26,270 bases of DNA from Armatimonadota bacterium (GTDB lineage: Bacteria > Armatimonadota > UBA10988 > DTZQ01): the NCBI GenBank assembly GCA_012961305.1, contig DTZQ01000493.1, forward strand, positions 1-26,270, given 5' to 3'. Shown in pieces: positions 12,769-22,500 of this stretch. Below the pieces are notes generated by a model, which saw only the letters and a program-made list of their open reading frames with translations, was not told where the DNA came from and made no database searches. Position 1 is the stretch's first letter; each line of letters begins with the position of its first letter. The translations under genes were made by a program, and so were the position numbers.

Positions 12769-14413
12769 CCTTAGGTTCTCCTTTGGCCGGGGAGGCCGCG
12801 GGGAGTTCCTCCTCTGGAGTTGCCCAAAGGCGTTCGTATTCCAATGGGTGCCGCTCCCGCAACTCCTCCTCAGAAATCTTCCCCGTGAGCCACACGAGAT
12901 TCAGGGGGAAATTGCGGGGGTTGAAGTGCACATTGTAGAAATGCCAGATGAAAACGGCTAACACGGCCAACAGGGCCTCGTCGCTGTGGGCCACTTGGGC
13001 GGCCTCCAAAAGGATAGGCGACAGCCAGCGGGTCCACACCACTGGAAACCAGAGCAACACCCCTGAACCGGCCATGATGAAAATGCCCCAGAAAACTGCC
13101 CAGTAGTCGAACTTCTCGTAGTAGGTAAAACGGTCGAAGCGGGGAGGGGTCCGCTTTAGACCCAGGAAAAACAGCAGGTTGTGGCCTACATCCTGCACAT
13201 CTTTCCACCGCGGCTGCATCGCCGTTTGCCAATGTTTTTTCACCAAACCCTTCCAGGCCAAATAGGCCAGGTGGTAACCGCAGGCAACCATCATCATTAC
13301 TGCTGCAAAGCGATGAACTATTCCCGTTTGGTCAATCCCGCCCCACAGCCGCGCCAAGGGGGAAGCCCAGAAGGCTCGGGGAAACTTTAAGGGGAACCCG
13401 GTCAGCACGGTGAGGAAGAACGACAGGAGCATCAAAAGGTGTTGCAGGCGTTGGTGCAAGTCGAAACGAAGGAACGTCCTTCCTTTCGGGATAGCGAGCC
13501 GCCAGCGGAAGCGCAACGTCCCTTGTCGCCAGTGACGGCTCAGGTCTAAGAGGATGTGACCTATCAGCAGAGACATCGTTCCCCAAGTCAACCAGAGGAA
13601 AAATCGGTCCGTATAGTGCACTAACGGCTTGGTAGTCCGCGAAGGAGGGATATGGTCGAAACTCCGGGCAAAATTTTCCGTCGCCCCGGGGTGACATTGG
13701 CCACAGGTGCGCATTCGGTTCAGCGGGTAAGCCGTTGAGCGCGGGTCTTCAGGAGCCTGGATGTTGTGTACCCCATGGCAACTAACACAAGTGGCAGTGC
13801 GGGGGGAACCCAGGGCTTGCTTTTTCCCGTGAAAACTGCGGACATAAGTTTCATAAGTATAGGGATTTAACCCATACTGCTCCATGAGTTGAGCCTCAGC
13901 ATGGCACCGGGCACAGGTAGTCGGCACCCGGGCCCGATTCACTGAAGAGCCGGGGTCTTCCACCTTCCGAATAGCATGAGAACCGTGGCAATGTACGCAG
14001 TCGGCTGCTTCCCGCTGGCCCTGGGCCTGAGCCGTTCCGTGGACGCTTTCCCTGTACTGGCCTGCTTCTGCTGCGTGGCAGCGGGCACAGGACGCTATGG
14101 CTATGGAACGGACATCGTTTTTGGCGGTTCCCTCCGCTGAAGAACTCGACAATTCCGAGGGGGGCATTCGCGCATGGAAACCTCTATCCGGGTGACACTC
14201 TTCACAGGCTAAACGGCGGTGAACTGAAGTCACATACTCCGCCGGGTTTACGTAAAGTGAACGCACTGTACCATCAGCACGTATCTCCACAAAGTCCAAT
14301 CGTCCATGACAGACCAGACACCCCCCCTTCTCCCTCTCCGCCGGGGTTCCCGCCTCAATGGCAGTTAAAAGGAACGCCGTTCCCAATCCCACCAGCCATC
14401 TGAACCTTCCCAT
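12602..14413 (-). CDS. heptahaem c-type cytochrome fused to a b-type membrane domain
   Basis: The 603-residue protein has a signal peptide (residues 1-22, AIEAG cleavage region) and seven CXXCH motifs between residues 32 and 241. A membrane domain of about five helices follows (roughly 270-291, 324-343, 364-387, 437-460, 480-497). Histidines in GHILLDLSRH, DLHQRLQHLL, GIVHRF, CGYHLAYL and WHFYNVHF are candidates for b-haem ligands, as in cytochrome b561 and FdnI-like proteins. It would oxidise quinol in the membrane and pass electrons to its own periplasmic haems and on to the 14-haem protein. The last ~60 residues are a charged, low-complexity tail, part of which overlaps the next gene's signal peptide. 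The start ATG 14413 follows GGGGAA. Confidence 0.87.
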   Translation of the reverse strand: MGRFRWLVGLGTAFLLTAIEAGTPAEREKGGCLVCHGRLDFVEIRADGTVRSLYVNPAEYVTSVHRRLACEECHPDRGFHARMPPSELSSSSAEGTAKNDVRSIAIASCARCHAAEAGQYRESVHGTAQAQGQREAADCVHCHGSHAIRKVEDPGSSVNRARVPTTCARCHAEAQLMEQYGLNPYTYETYVRSFHGKKQALGSPRTATCVSCHGVHNIQAPEDPRSTAYPLNRMRTCGQCHPGATENFARSFDHIPPSRTTKPLVHYTDRFFLWLTWGTMSLLIGHILLDLSRHWRQGTLRFRWRLAIPKGRTFLRFDLHQRLQHLLMLLSFFLTVLTGFPLKFPRAFWASPLARLWGGIDQTGIVHRFAAVMMMVACGYHLAYLAWKGLVKKHWQTAMQPRWKDVQDVGHNLLFFLGLKRTPPRFDRFTYYEKFDYWAVFWGIFIMAGSGVLLWFPVVWTRWLSPILLEAAQVAHSDEALLAVLAVFIWHFYNVHFNPRNFPLNLVWLTGKISEEELRERHPLEYERLWATPEEELPAASPAKGEPKDETKERDFTADIESPPAVVELCSEGETEGAPSRGEPKGGDETSRSASADGDSASP

Positions 14414-14511
14414 ACTAAGTTCCCCGCAGGAGTAAATCTACTATGCTACCGCTTTACTTCGCCATCCAGAGGAAGTTTCCTGCTGAACTGCGGGAGGAAT
14501 GTTTTTCGCCC
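14414..14511. other. intergenic gap between transporter and cytochrome genes
   Basis: 98 bp with no ORF. I see no convincing promoter hexamers or terminator on the minus strand, only a weak GGGGAA ribosome binding site near the cytochrome start. The cytochromes may be read through from the OPT-like gene. Confidence 0.4.
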
Positions 14512-16497
14512 TTAGAAGACAATCTGTGACACTGCCTTGCCGATGAGGGTGACGGCAATGGAAATCATGGCAATCAGGCCCATGCCGCAGCCGTACCCGG
14601 CCAGCAGGATGGGAGCGTAACGCCGCCAGGTGTCAGGGCCGAACTTAGGGGCAAAATACCAGCGACCCAGCAGAGCCCCTGCCAGTTGCGGAATCACGTG
14701 GTGGGGCCACATGTGCAACCCGCCAACTATCCCGTAAAAGAGGGCCTGTGGCCAGCGCAGCAGCGAAATCACGGCGAACAGTCCCAACCCGACCAGCCCT
14801 CCGTAGAGCATCAGCGCCGGCTTCAGGGCCTGCAGCATCCAGCGGCTTCCCCCTTCCAGCGTCGAGGTCGCCCACAGACTCCGCATGGTGGCAAACAACG
14901 GCCACATCCTTTGCACGAAAGGATAGGCCGAGGAAGGAATCGGTCCCATCCCCCAAACGATGGACCAGAACAGGAAACTGCAGACCACCAGGATAACGAA
15001 CACCGTCAGTTCCGCCTTAATCCAACTGGTGAACTTGACCCGGCAGAGTTCCAACTCGGCGAAAACTTGCGTCACCCAGCCGTGGTCGAAGTAGGGCACG
15101 GGAGCGAACCAGATGTCCACCCCCTTATAGCCGCTGAGCAGGTACGACCCCTCAATCACCATGGGGAAGGATACCCCAGTGACCACGCCGGTAATGCCAA
15201 ACATGCGAGCGGAGATGTAACTCAACAGTGGCGTGAACCCGAACCCGAACAGGACGAAGAACCACACCGGAAACTCCGGCACCAGAGTGTGACAGAGCCA
15301 GACGTAACTCAGGGTGGAAAACATCCACAGGCCCAAAGCCAGCCACAGCGGGAAGTCTCCTCGCTCTTTTTCCAGCCGCCGTTCTTTGGAGGTGAGGCGA
15401 GGTTGCCCTTCCGGGCTTACCCGCCGCGAGAGGACGATGATGGTACCAATGCCTATCAAGGCCACCACCACTCCCACCCCGATGCTGACGCTAAGCCAGA
15501 AATCGAGCCGGTTGGAAATGGTGGCCTGAATGACCGAGGAGTTGGGCTGCCAATGGGGGAGCAGGCCCCGATGGTACAGTATGGGATTGGCCACCAGGTT
15601 GACCCCCAGGCTGCTGAGAAACTGGCCCACCACCACCCAGAAGGGCAGTACAAAGCCCACCAAGAAGTTGCCCAAGTCGGTGAGGAGGCCAAAAGTAGAG
15701 GCTGGCAGAACGGTGCCCAATTTGGGCGAACCGTCAATGAAGGGGATGGGAATGATTTGCAACGGTTTAGCCATCCACAGGCCTGTGAACACGGGGATAG
15801 CGGCGTAAAAGAACCCGTAGGCCAGGCCAATCATGGCTCCCACAGTGAACACCTGCCAACGCCAACTTTCCTCCCGAACCTCAGATTCGGCCAGGGCGGT
15901 GGCTCCGCCCACGGCCACTGGGGCCATGGGGTAGGGGAGCCGTTCCTTATCGCGGGTGGAGCGGAACAGGAAGTAGCCCAGGCCGAAGAAATTGAGGCGG
16001 AATAGCACCTGATGGGCCAACAGCACTAAGATGGGCACCACCCAGGCGGAATGGAGGAAAGTCCGCTCCATCAGAGCAGGGGAACCACGGGGGGGCACTA
16101 CCCAACTGGGAATCCGCTCCGCGAGGCCGAAGGCCTCCGCCTGGGGCGACTGGACGAGGAACTGGTCCCAGATTTTCACCGCGAACACGCCCCCGTAAAG
16201 GGCCAATCCGGGCACCGCTTGCGCCGCCAGGCCCGAGGCTACCGCGTAGATGATGTAGATTTCCTGCCGAGACAGGCGTACCAGCGACCGCCGGGCGATT
16301 TCCACGAACAGGATGATAGTTACCCACTGGGCCGCACCGCCGATGGACTGGCCGGTGACCAGACCCATGTAAATGGCCCCCGGCAGCATGACAAAGCCAA
16401 TGAACAGCGCGGCCAGGATGGTCTTGCGATTGAACCCCTCGCGGAAGGGCTCGCCCGCGAGGTCGTCGGCCCGTGAGGGTTCAGGGGCAGAAGGCAT
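14512..16497 (-). CDS. OPT-superfamily-like multi-spanning transporter
   Basis: The 661-residue, very hydrophobic protein has roughly 14-16 transmembrane helices. Early motifs YMGLVTGQSIGGAAQWVTII and RLPYPMAPVAVGGATAL resemble oligopeptide-transporter (OPT) superfamily proteins and the related DUF6785/DUF6784 membrane families; I cannot separate these by eye. A long periplasmic or cytoplasmic loop with PSWVVPPRGSPALMERTFL lies near residue 130-150, and a charged loop SKERRLEKERGDF near 370. ATG 16497 gives a polar N-terminus (MPSAPEPSRADDLAGEPF) ahead of the first helix, but lacks a clear Shine-Dalgarno sequence. It sits between secreted proteins and cytochromes with no obvious functional link. 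Substrate is unknown; peptides or metal chelates are the family's known cargo. Confidence 0.65.
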   Translation of the reverse strand: MPSAPEPSRADDLAGEPFREGFNRKTILAALFIGFVMLPGAIYMGLVTGQSIGGAAQWVTIILFVEIARRSLVRLSRQEIYIIYAVASGLAAQAVPGLALYGGVFAVKIWDQFLVQSPQAEAFGLAERIPSWVVPPRGSPALMERTFLHSAWVVPILVLLAHQVLFRLNFFGLGYFLFRSTRDKERLPYPMAPVAVGGATALAESEVREESWRWQVFTVGAMIGLAYGFFYAAIPVFTGLWMAKPLQIIPIPFIDGSPKLGTVLPASTFGLLTDLGNFLVGFVLPFWVVVGQFLSSLGVNLVANPILYHRGLLPHWQPNSSVIQATISNRLDFWLSVSIGVGVVVALIGIGTIIVLSRRVSPEGQPRLTSKERRLEKERGDFPLWLALGLWMFSTLSYVWLCHTLVPEFPVWFFVLFGFGFTPLLSYISARMFGITGVVTGVSFPMVIEGSYLLSGYKGVDIWFAPVPYFDHGWVTQVFAELELCRVKFTSWIKAELTVFVILVVCSFLFWSIVWGMGPIPSSAYPFVQRMWPLFATMRSLWATSTLEGGSRWMLQALKPALMLYGGLVGLGLFAVISLLRWPQALFYGIVGGLHMWPHHVIPQLAGALLGRWYFAPKFGPDTWRRYAPILLAGYGCGMGLIAMISIAVTLIGKAVSQIVF

Positions 16498-16520
16498 TTT
16501 GCAATTGCCAATCTCGGTCT

Positions 16521-16566
16521 GGCCCTCACCCCGGCCCCCTCTCTCGCCCCCCAGGAGAGGGGAGCC
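16521..16566. repeat. CCCTCACCCCGGCCCC-type intergenic palindromic repeat
   Basis: CCCCTCTC (16536-16543) and GAGAGGGG (16555-16562) form a perfect 8-bp stem with an 11-nt loop, preceded by CCCTCACCCCGGC. This pattern recurs between genes in many unrelated bacterial genomes as a short palindromic repeat. It codes for nothing. Confidence 0.6.
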
Positions 16567-16621
16567 TCTTCAGGGGGCCTATAATTGGGCAATTTGGTGG
16601 TCTCTCTGCAAGGCTGGCTTG

Positions 16622-16682
16622 GCTAAAGCCCGGACCCCCTAACCAGCCGGGGAGGATAATCCGCCGGCGTCGAGGCTTTAGC
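16622..16682. repeat. GCTAAAGCC / GGCTTTAGC inverted repeat element
   Basis: GCTAAAGCC (16622-16630) and GGCTTTAGC (16674-16682) are perfect 9-bp inverted arms around 43 bp of GC-rich DNA that itself contains smaller GCCGG/CCGGC palindromes. It shares the CTTTAG core with the hairpins at 1134-1147, so it is probably a related intergenic element. Confidence 0.5.
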
Positions 16683-16729
16683 GGGTCTGAACAGGGCATC
16701 TGCGGTGCGAACGATGTAATGCCCGCCAA

Positions 16730-19522
16730 CTACGGCCCGGGCACGACCGGTACGATGGGTGTAATAATGGTCAGCAGCGGCGAAGAGGTATAGGAAATGG
16801 TTCCCTGCGCCGCTCCCCCCGGAGCGGCAACGTTCACCTCCCATCCCTGAGCACCCTGCAGGGTGGCAGCGGTGAAGGTCACGCTCAGGGTCAGCGGCGC
16901 AGAACCCCGTTTAAAGGCAATGGCCAGAGGCATAGCCCGGAACCGCAGTTTCCGCACCGTCAGTATCAACTCCGGCGCGTTGCCTGTCCACTCCACTCGG
17001 AAAAGGTATCTCCGGTTGGCCGTGGGGGTAAAGGGAAAGGCCTGCTGCCCGCCCTCCGGTAGGGCAAATCGGCCCAATAGGACTTTGGTCACCGGTACAG
17101 GGATAAGAACTGGCGCGGCCAGTACGGCCTTCAGCACCGGCGTGCTGTAGCCGATGATTTCGTGGCTCACCCCCTCGAAGGCCAGCACGAAGTAATGGTA
17201 TGTGGCCCCCAATCGCACGTCTTTATCCGTGTACGTCGTGGCCGTGAGTTCCTCGCTGACCTGGCGAAAGCCCCGGTCGGCCGCGATTTCGCTGCGAAAC
17301 ACGACGTAGGTGATGTATCTTATTTTCTGCCCTTCCCCCATCACCAAGGGCTGCCAGGCCAGATTGACCCCCGGCAGGTTGGGATTCGGCTGGGCCTGAG
17401 TGAGGGCGAACTGCTTCAGTCCTTTCAGCGGCTCTTCCGGCGGGGCGGTGACCTTCACATGCTGGGGCGAGGACATCTCCCTTTGGCCAGTGGCCGGATT
17501 CACGGCTCCCACGCTGTACCAATAGTCCTGCCGAAACTCCACCGCCGTATCCACGTATTTCTTCACTTGAAAGGATAAAGGCTGGGGCCCGGAAATTTTC
17601 TGACCCGGCACGGTGTCCTCACTTTCCGCCCGGTAAACTTCAAAGCCGGCTACGCTCTGCTGGGGAAGAGGCACTTCCCATTTCAGGGTCACCTGCCAGG
17701 TATTGCCCACCAACTCTGCCGTCGCCGCCTGAATGTAGGGACGCGGGGGAGGCTGGCTGCCGGGCACCAGCACTGGTTGCGACAGCACGGTGTAGTCGCT
17801 CAGGTTGTATTCGGCATCGAAGGCCCGAATGGCATACCAGGTCTCCGTGGTATCGGCCGGCTGGAAGTGGTCTACATAAGTGTAGGGTGGCGTGGGTCGG
17901 ATTTCGTCTATCTGATACCACACCGGCGGCGGGCCCGTACAGGGCTGAGGGGCAAACCCCCGGTAGATGCGAAAGCCCACCGCATCCGGCGGTGCCTGCC
18001 ATTGCAAGTGGACTCCGTCGTATTGTCCCTGACCGGGCAGGAGAGGGGAAATGGAAACACAGGGATAACCGCCCTCCCCCTCCTTCCTTGGCCGGCCCAG
18101 GGCCTTAAATTGGCTCACTCCCGGCGCCTCCTCGTCGTAGAGCACGGCGTAAGCCGGGGCAGAGGGCAAACTGCGGTTGGGCTGGGGCTGCGCATCGTCC
18201 CGGGCGCGGAGGCGATACCAGTAGGTTTGGCCCGGCAGCAGGCCCTGCTTGTCCACCCACTCGTATTCGTTCTGCCCCGGCTGGGCGGGTATCAACTTTA
18301 TCATCTGCCACGGAGGGTTGGGGAAGCCCTGCGGTTTCCCCTCCCGGCGCCAAACTTCAAAGTTCGTCACCTCAGCGTCTTCGGGGCGACGCTGCCAGGT
18401 GAGGTGGATTTGATTTTGGCCGGGCACCTTCTCGGCCTGGACTTCGAGGGGCGCGCCCGGCGGGCGGGTGTCGAGGGGACTGGCCGCTAAAGGTTGACTC
18501 CACTGCCCCGGCTGGCCCAGGGCATCCCGGCCCCGCACCCGGTAGTAATAGGTCTGGTCGTACTTTAGCGGCGGTGGGTCCAGTTGGCCGTTCCCGTTAG
18601 CGTCCTCGCCGGGGTCCAGGAGGCCATTTCCGTTTAAATCCTCCCCCGGCTCTCCATCCACGTAGCGGAAATTGGCTGGCTGGTACTTCTGGGCCACCGG
18701 GGAGAGCAGCACTTCTTGCCACTCCTCGTCGGTCAGGGGCACATGGGCCGGCTTCTGGGCCGGCAGGGCTACTGGCGTAGCGGGCAGGATGGGATGGAGA
18801 TTTAGTTGCTGCCAGGGTCCGTTCGGGGTGGGCCCGCGCTCCAGGTCGAAGCCGAAGGCCACATATTCCGGCGGTGGAGGCTCAGTCTGCGGCGGCGGAG
18901 GCATTTCCCAGGTGAGGAAAATTTTCCGGTCAGCCACCACGCCTAATTGGTCCGCCACCGCGGAGGTCACATCAGTGAGAAGGGGAGCCACCACCGAGGT
19001 CACCTGTCCGGCCTGCACGACGACCGTAGCGTAGGGGCCCAACTCCTGCTCCTGCCCGTTGACCAGGCGCCGCACCGTGTAGGTGTGCGGTCCCGGCGCC
19101 ACTCCCACGTCCAAGAAGCCCAAGCCCAGCACCAGGGCCACCCGGTAGTACTGCTCCGGCAGCAGGGCCTTGAGCAGAGGGCTTTGGTTGAGCAGGGGCA
19201 GGAAATCCCCCGGCCCGATGGGGCCGCGCTCGAAATACTGAGCCAAGAGGTCGGAGACGATAGGCCAGTCCGGGCCCAGCATGTTCTGCACCGCGGCCGG
19301 GTCTGTAAGGGGGGTAACGCTCGCCACCGCCACGTTGTCCCGGTACACCACGTAGGCGTTCCCCGCCGGCGGCTGGTGCCAGCGCAGCAGGACTTGATTG
19401 GGCCCCACGGCGGGAATGACCACAAACTGCTGCGGCAAGCCCGCCGGCCCTCCCTGTGCGGCCGGCATCCCCACTAACATGCAGACCCCCAGCAGAATGG
19501 CCCCTATTACCTGTCGTTTCAT
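16730..19522 (-). CDS. secreted fibronectin type III repeat protein with Ca-binding-like insert
   Basis: The 930-residue exported protein has a signal peptide at residues 1-24 (ILLGVCMLVGMPAAQGG). It is built from about six fibronectin-III-like beta-sandwich units (roughly 30-170, 195-350, 352-465, 470-585, 590-695, 700-800), recognised by repeated LTWQ/LKWE strands and YYYRVRGRDA or YWYRLRARDD strands. An insert at 289-315 reads DLNGNGLLDPGEDANGNG, two Asp/Asn-rich loops like EF-hand or thrombospondin type 3 calcium sites. The final ~115 residues (about 810-915) form a beta-domain that may resemble PPC domains. Several conserved prolines suggest a stable extracellular scaffold. GGAGG precedes ATG 19522, only 21 bp after the 1324-residue gene. 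Ligand unknown. Confidence 0.8.
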   Translation of the reverse strand: MKRQVIGAILLGVCMLVGMPAAQGGPAGLPQQFVVIPAVGPNQVLLRWHQPPAGNAYVVYRDNVAVASVTPLTDPAAVQNMLGPDWPIVSDLLAQYFERGPIGPGDFLPLLNQSPLLKALLPEQYYRVALVLGLGFLDVGVAPGPHTYTVRRLVNGQEQELGPYATVVVQAGQVTSVVAPLLTDVTSAVADQLGVVADRKIFLTWEMPPPPQTEPPPPEYVAFGFDLERGPTPNGPWQQLNLHPILPATPVALPAQKPAHVPLTDEEWQEVLLSPVAQKYQPANFRYVDGEPGEDLNGNGLLDPGEDANGNGQLDPPPLKYDQTYYYRVRGRDALGQPGQWSQPLAASPLDTRPPGAPLEVQAEKVPGQNQIHLTWQRRPEDAEVTNFEVWRREGKPQGFPNPPWQMIKLIPAQPGQNEYEWVDKQGLLPGQTYWYRLRARDDAQPQPNRSLPSAPAYAVLYDEEAPGVSQFKALGRPRKEGEGGYPCVSISPLLPGQGQYDGVHLQWQAPPDAVGFRIYRGFAPQPCTGPPPVWYQIDEIRPTPPYTYVDHFQPADTTETWYAIRAFDAEYNLSDYTVLSQPVLVPGSQPPPRPYIQAATAELVGNTWQVTLKWEVPLPQQSVAGFEVYRAESEDTVPGQKISGPQPLSFQVKKYVDTAVEFRQDYWYSVGAVNPATGQREMSSPQHVKVTAPPEEPLKGLKQFALTQAQPNPNLPGVNLAWQPLVMGEGQKIRYITYVVFRSEIAADRGFRQVSEELTATTYTDKDVRLGATYHYFVLAFEGVSHEIIGYSTPVLKAVLAAPVLIPVPVTKVLLGRFALPEGGQQAFPFTPTANRRYLFRVEWTGNAPELILTVRKLRFRAMPLAIAFKRGSAPLTLSVTFTAATLQGAQGWEVNVAAPGGAAQGTISYTSSPLLTIITPIVPVVPGP

Positions 19523-19543
19523 AGTTTTTCCTCCTTGTCCCCC

Positions 19544-22500
19544 TTAATCCACCCAAACGTCCCACTCGCCCGTACTATCCTGGTAGGAAACGCCGACCCC
19601 GACGCTGTAGGAAAGGCTGGTAAGCCACAGGTCAATCTTCCCCGATACTTTGCCCTGGCCCTTCAGCCAGAAGTCGGGGGGCTCGGTAATCCACTGGCCG
19701 ATGAGAACCACCTCTCCCTTAATGGTCACGATGCATATCGCCTCGCCAGAGACGAAAGCGTAGAGCCGGCCTCCGAATATGTCACCGTTGGTAGCGAAGT
19801 ACCACAGTCCCAGGCTGCCCCCCGCACTTACCCGCAGGAGGCAGGAATCGCCGAACAGGGGGAAACTGACCCCGCCGGCTACGTAGGCCCCGGTGAGGGT
19901 GCCGTTGGGGTCGCCCACGGCCTCAGTGAGGATGTCCTTGACATCCTTTTCCATTACTCCCGTGTCCTCCAGAATGGACACGGGTATGTTGTACCCGGCT
20001 AAAAAGGCACCCTGCAAACTGTAACTGCGGAATTTCAGGTTGGCTGCAGCCCCGAAGTAGGCTTTGTCTGGTCCGCCTCCGAACAGGGCATCGGCCGAGA
20101 CGATTTTCACCGCCTTAAAGTCGAGTTTCTTCACGCCCAAACTGCCGTCCGCCGAGGGAGCAGCGGTGTCGATGATGAGGTTGAGATAACCATCGCAGGG
20201 TTTCAAACCGCCGATTTTCAGTTTTTTGACGCTCAGTTTGATGGTGTAGACCCGGTGCCGGGTGGCGGTCACGGCGACGGTGGCGTTATCTACCACGGGC
20301 TCGACCTTGAAGGAGGCCTCGACGAAGACCTCCTCAATCACCTCCCCCACAATGACGATTTTCCCCCGTACCCGGCGGACGTCAAAGGGCAGGTCAAGCA
20401 CCTGCAAGCCCTCATTGAAGTAGTCCACCGCGTCCTGGCCAATGGCCTGAATAGTCTGGCCGGTAGGCGATTCCAGTTGCTCCGCCAACCAGTCCATCAC
20501 CTCCTTGGTCGTGCTCTGGGCCCACTCTTTCGTTTCCGTGGAGCGCAATTTGCCCGCCAGTTCGGCGAGACCTATGTCTTGTGAGTGCTCCTCAACCCAG
20601 GCCATCACTTGGTCGTACTTCTCCAGGTCCTCGTCCGTGATTCCCGGCCCCTTGAGTTTCTGCTTGAACTTGTTGAAATCTTCCAGGACGCCCTTAACCT
20701 TGTTATAGTAGGGCCGCAGGGCATCGTAGAGTACGGTGATGGAACCCAGGCCGAAGGTCAACTGGGCGGTAGGGGGCTTGTCATTCACCGCTCCGTCCAG
20801 CACCACGGCGGAATCAATGCCCATCCCCAACAGCGTCCATTTGGCCGCACCAGCGAAACTGGCCGGTTGGTCGTCATCGGTCTGTTGGGCAAAGGCCAGG
20901 TCGTATTTAAACTCAATGCCATCTACCCATTCGTGGCGCAGTTCGATTTTCTCCTTCAACCCCACGTAGTTGGCGTTCGGGTGGCCCACGACGAACATGG
21001 TAGACGGGCGCCCTCCGAAATAGGGGAGGACCACGGAGCCCTCCAACTCCACCCAGCCTACCTTCACCCCGCCCAGGTCGGGGAATTCCTTGACCGTGGC
21101 CTCGTTGTTGAGCCAGGGGAGGGGGTCCCCGGTGCTGCTCAACCGTGCCTGTTCCAGCAGGAAAACGAACCCCTGCAGGGAATTGGTGGGCGCGTTGTGC
21201 ACCACCATCGCTCCGTGAGGGTTGCCATCAGGGCCGAACATGCCCTCTAGGCTGAGGGGGTCTTGGAGGAATTTCACCTCGTAGGTGCCGCCCACGGAGA
21301 GCCAATGCTTACCGTTGTCTACCTCAAAGCCCACCCGCTCCGGGGTTAGGGTCACTGCCCAGTACTCCAGGTCCGTGGGTTTCTGCTGGCCGGGAGGTAC
21401 AATTCCCTGGGTCAACTCGCCCTGGTCGTTAATCTCCCAATTCCGAGTGACGAACCGGGCCTCTTTCGTCAGGCCGGTGTCGGGAGGAGGGGGAAGGGTT
21501 ACCTCGCCATCCAGTTGAGACTCATACACCCGCGAGTCCAGAAAACTGAAGGCCACATTGGTAAACTCTACGCGGTAACCCTGACCCCCGTGTTCGTTGG
21601 CCCAGAATTCTGCTTTTAACGGGTTGGCCCCGCTGACCTCACTGGTGAGCACGCCAGACACCCCGACGGGCCGCAGGTAGAGGTTGGGCTCTGGGTTGGG
21701 AATTTCACTTGGTTTATCCGCCCCTTTCAGGGCCAGTTCAAACTTGTTCAACTTCGTCTTGCCCGCCAACAGGTTCAGCCCGGCATCCACCCGGTCCTCG
21801 CCCCAACCCGCGTTGGGCCCGTCGGTCTTGAAGGTGGTTTCGTCTACTTTGGCCAGGAAGTGCTTCTCCGGCGTGGTTTCGGTCACCGCTCCGGGCAGGT
21901 AGAGCAGCCCCTCTGGGGCCTCAGCCCGAAAGGCTACCCCCCAGGTCAGCGGGGGCGGAGTGGGCGTAACCTGGGCCAGGCCGTCCAGGCTGCCCGTAGG
22001 CCCGCGGGCGGTGAGGTTCACCTCGCCTTTTACCTGCGTGGCGGGGGGAGGAACGGCGGTGTACTCGCGCAGGTAGGCGAAGGCAAACTCCGCCTGCAAT
22101 TCCCCTCCGGCCACCCGGCCCTCTTGTATCTGCAACTGACCCTCCTGCACCTCAACTTTCACCCGGGGGAACAGGGCCGTGTAGGTGCCCCCGTGCCCCG
22201 GCGCGAGGGTCAGTTCCCCGGCGAACCCCTGGGGCGTGATTTGCCCATTTTGCACCGTGTAGGTGAACTTCAAGTAGCCGTCGTTGCTGGCGGGGATGGG
22301 ATTGCCCTGCCGGTGCGGCCAGTAAAGGGTGTGGGCGGTGGAAAACTGGAGAGCGGCCTCTTGACCCAAGTTCAGGGTGATGGGGCCGGTGGGCACAATG
22401 CCCAGGGGCAAATCGCGCAAATCGAAAGAAGTGTTGGGGGGCAGGTTCACCGGGCCCAGTTGCAGGTCGGCGGGCAACGGTTGTCCATCCAGGGCCAGTT

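Larger units (their letters stand above)
16498..16729. other. intergenic region made of two repeat elements
   Basis: 232 bp without a credible gene. It holds the C-rich/G-rich repeat at 16521-16566 and the GCTAAAGCC inverted repeat at 16622-16682. A palindrome GCAATTGC (16501-16508) sits just upstream of the transporter start on the minus strand. No clear promoter was found. Confidence 0.5.

Noticed and set aside
14686..16005. Long plus-strand open frame (439 codons) opposite the OPT-like transporter gene
   Set aside because: It lies wholly antisense to a convincing hydrophobic membrane protein. Its product is rich in His, Gln, Pro and Arg, typical of the shadow of a GC-rich gene, and it shows no ribosome binding site or family motif.
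16498..16729. CRISPR array or insertion-sequence remnant in the repeat-rich gap
   Set aside because: Only single palindromic elements with different sequences; no regular repeat-spacer pattern and no transposase fragment.
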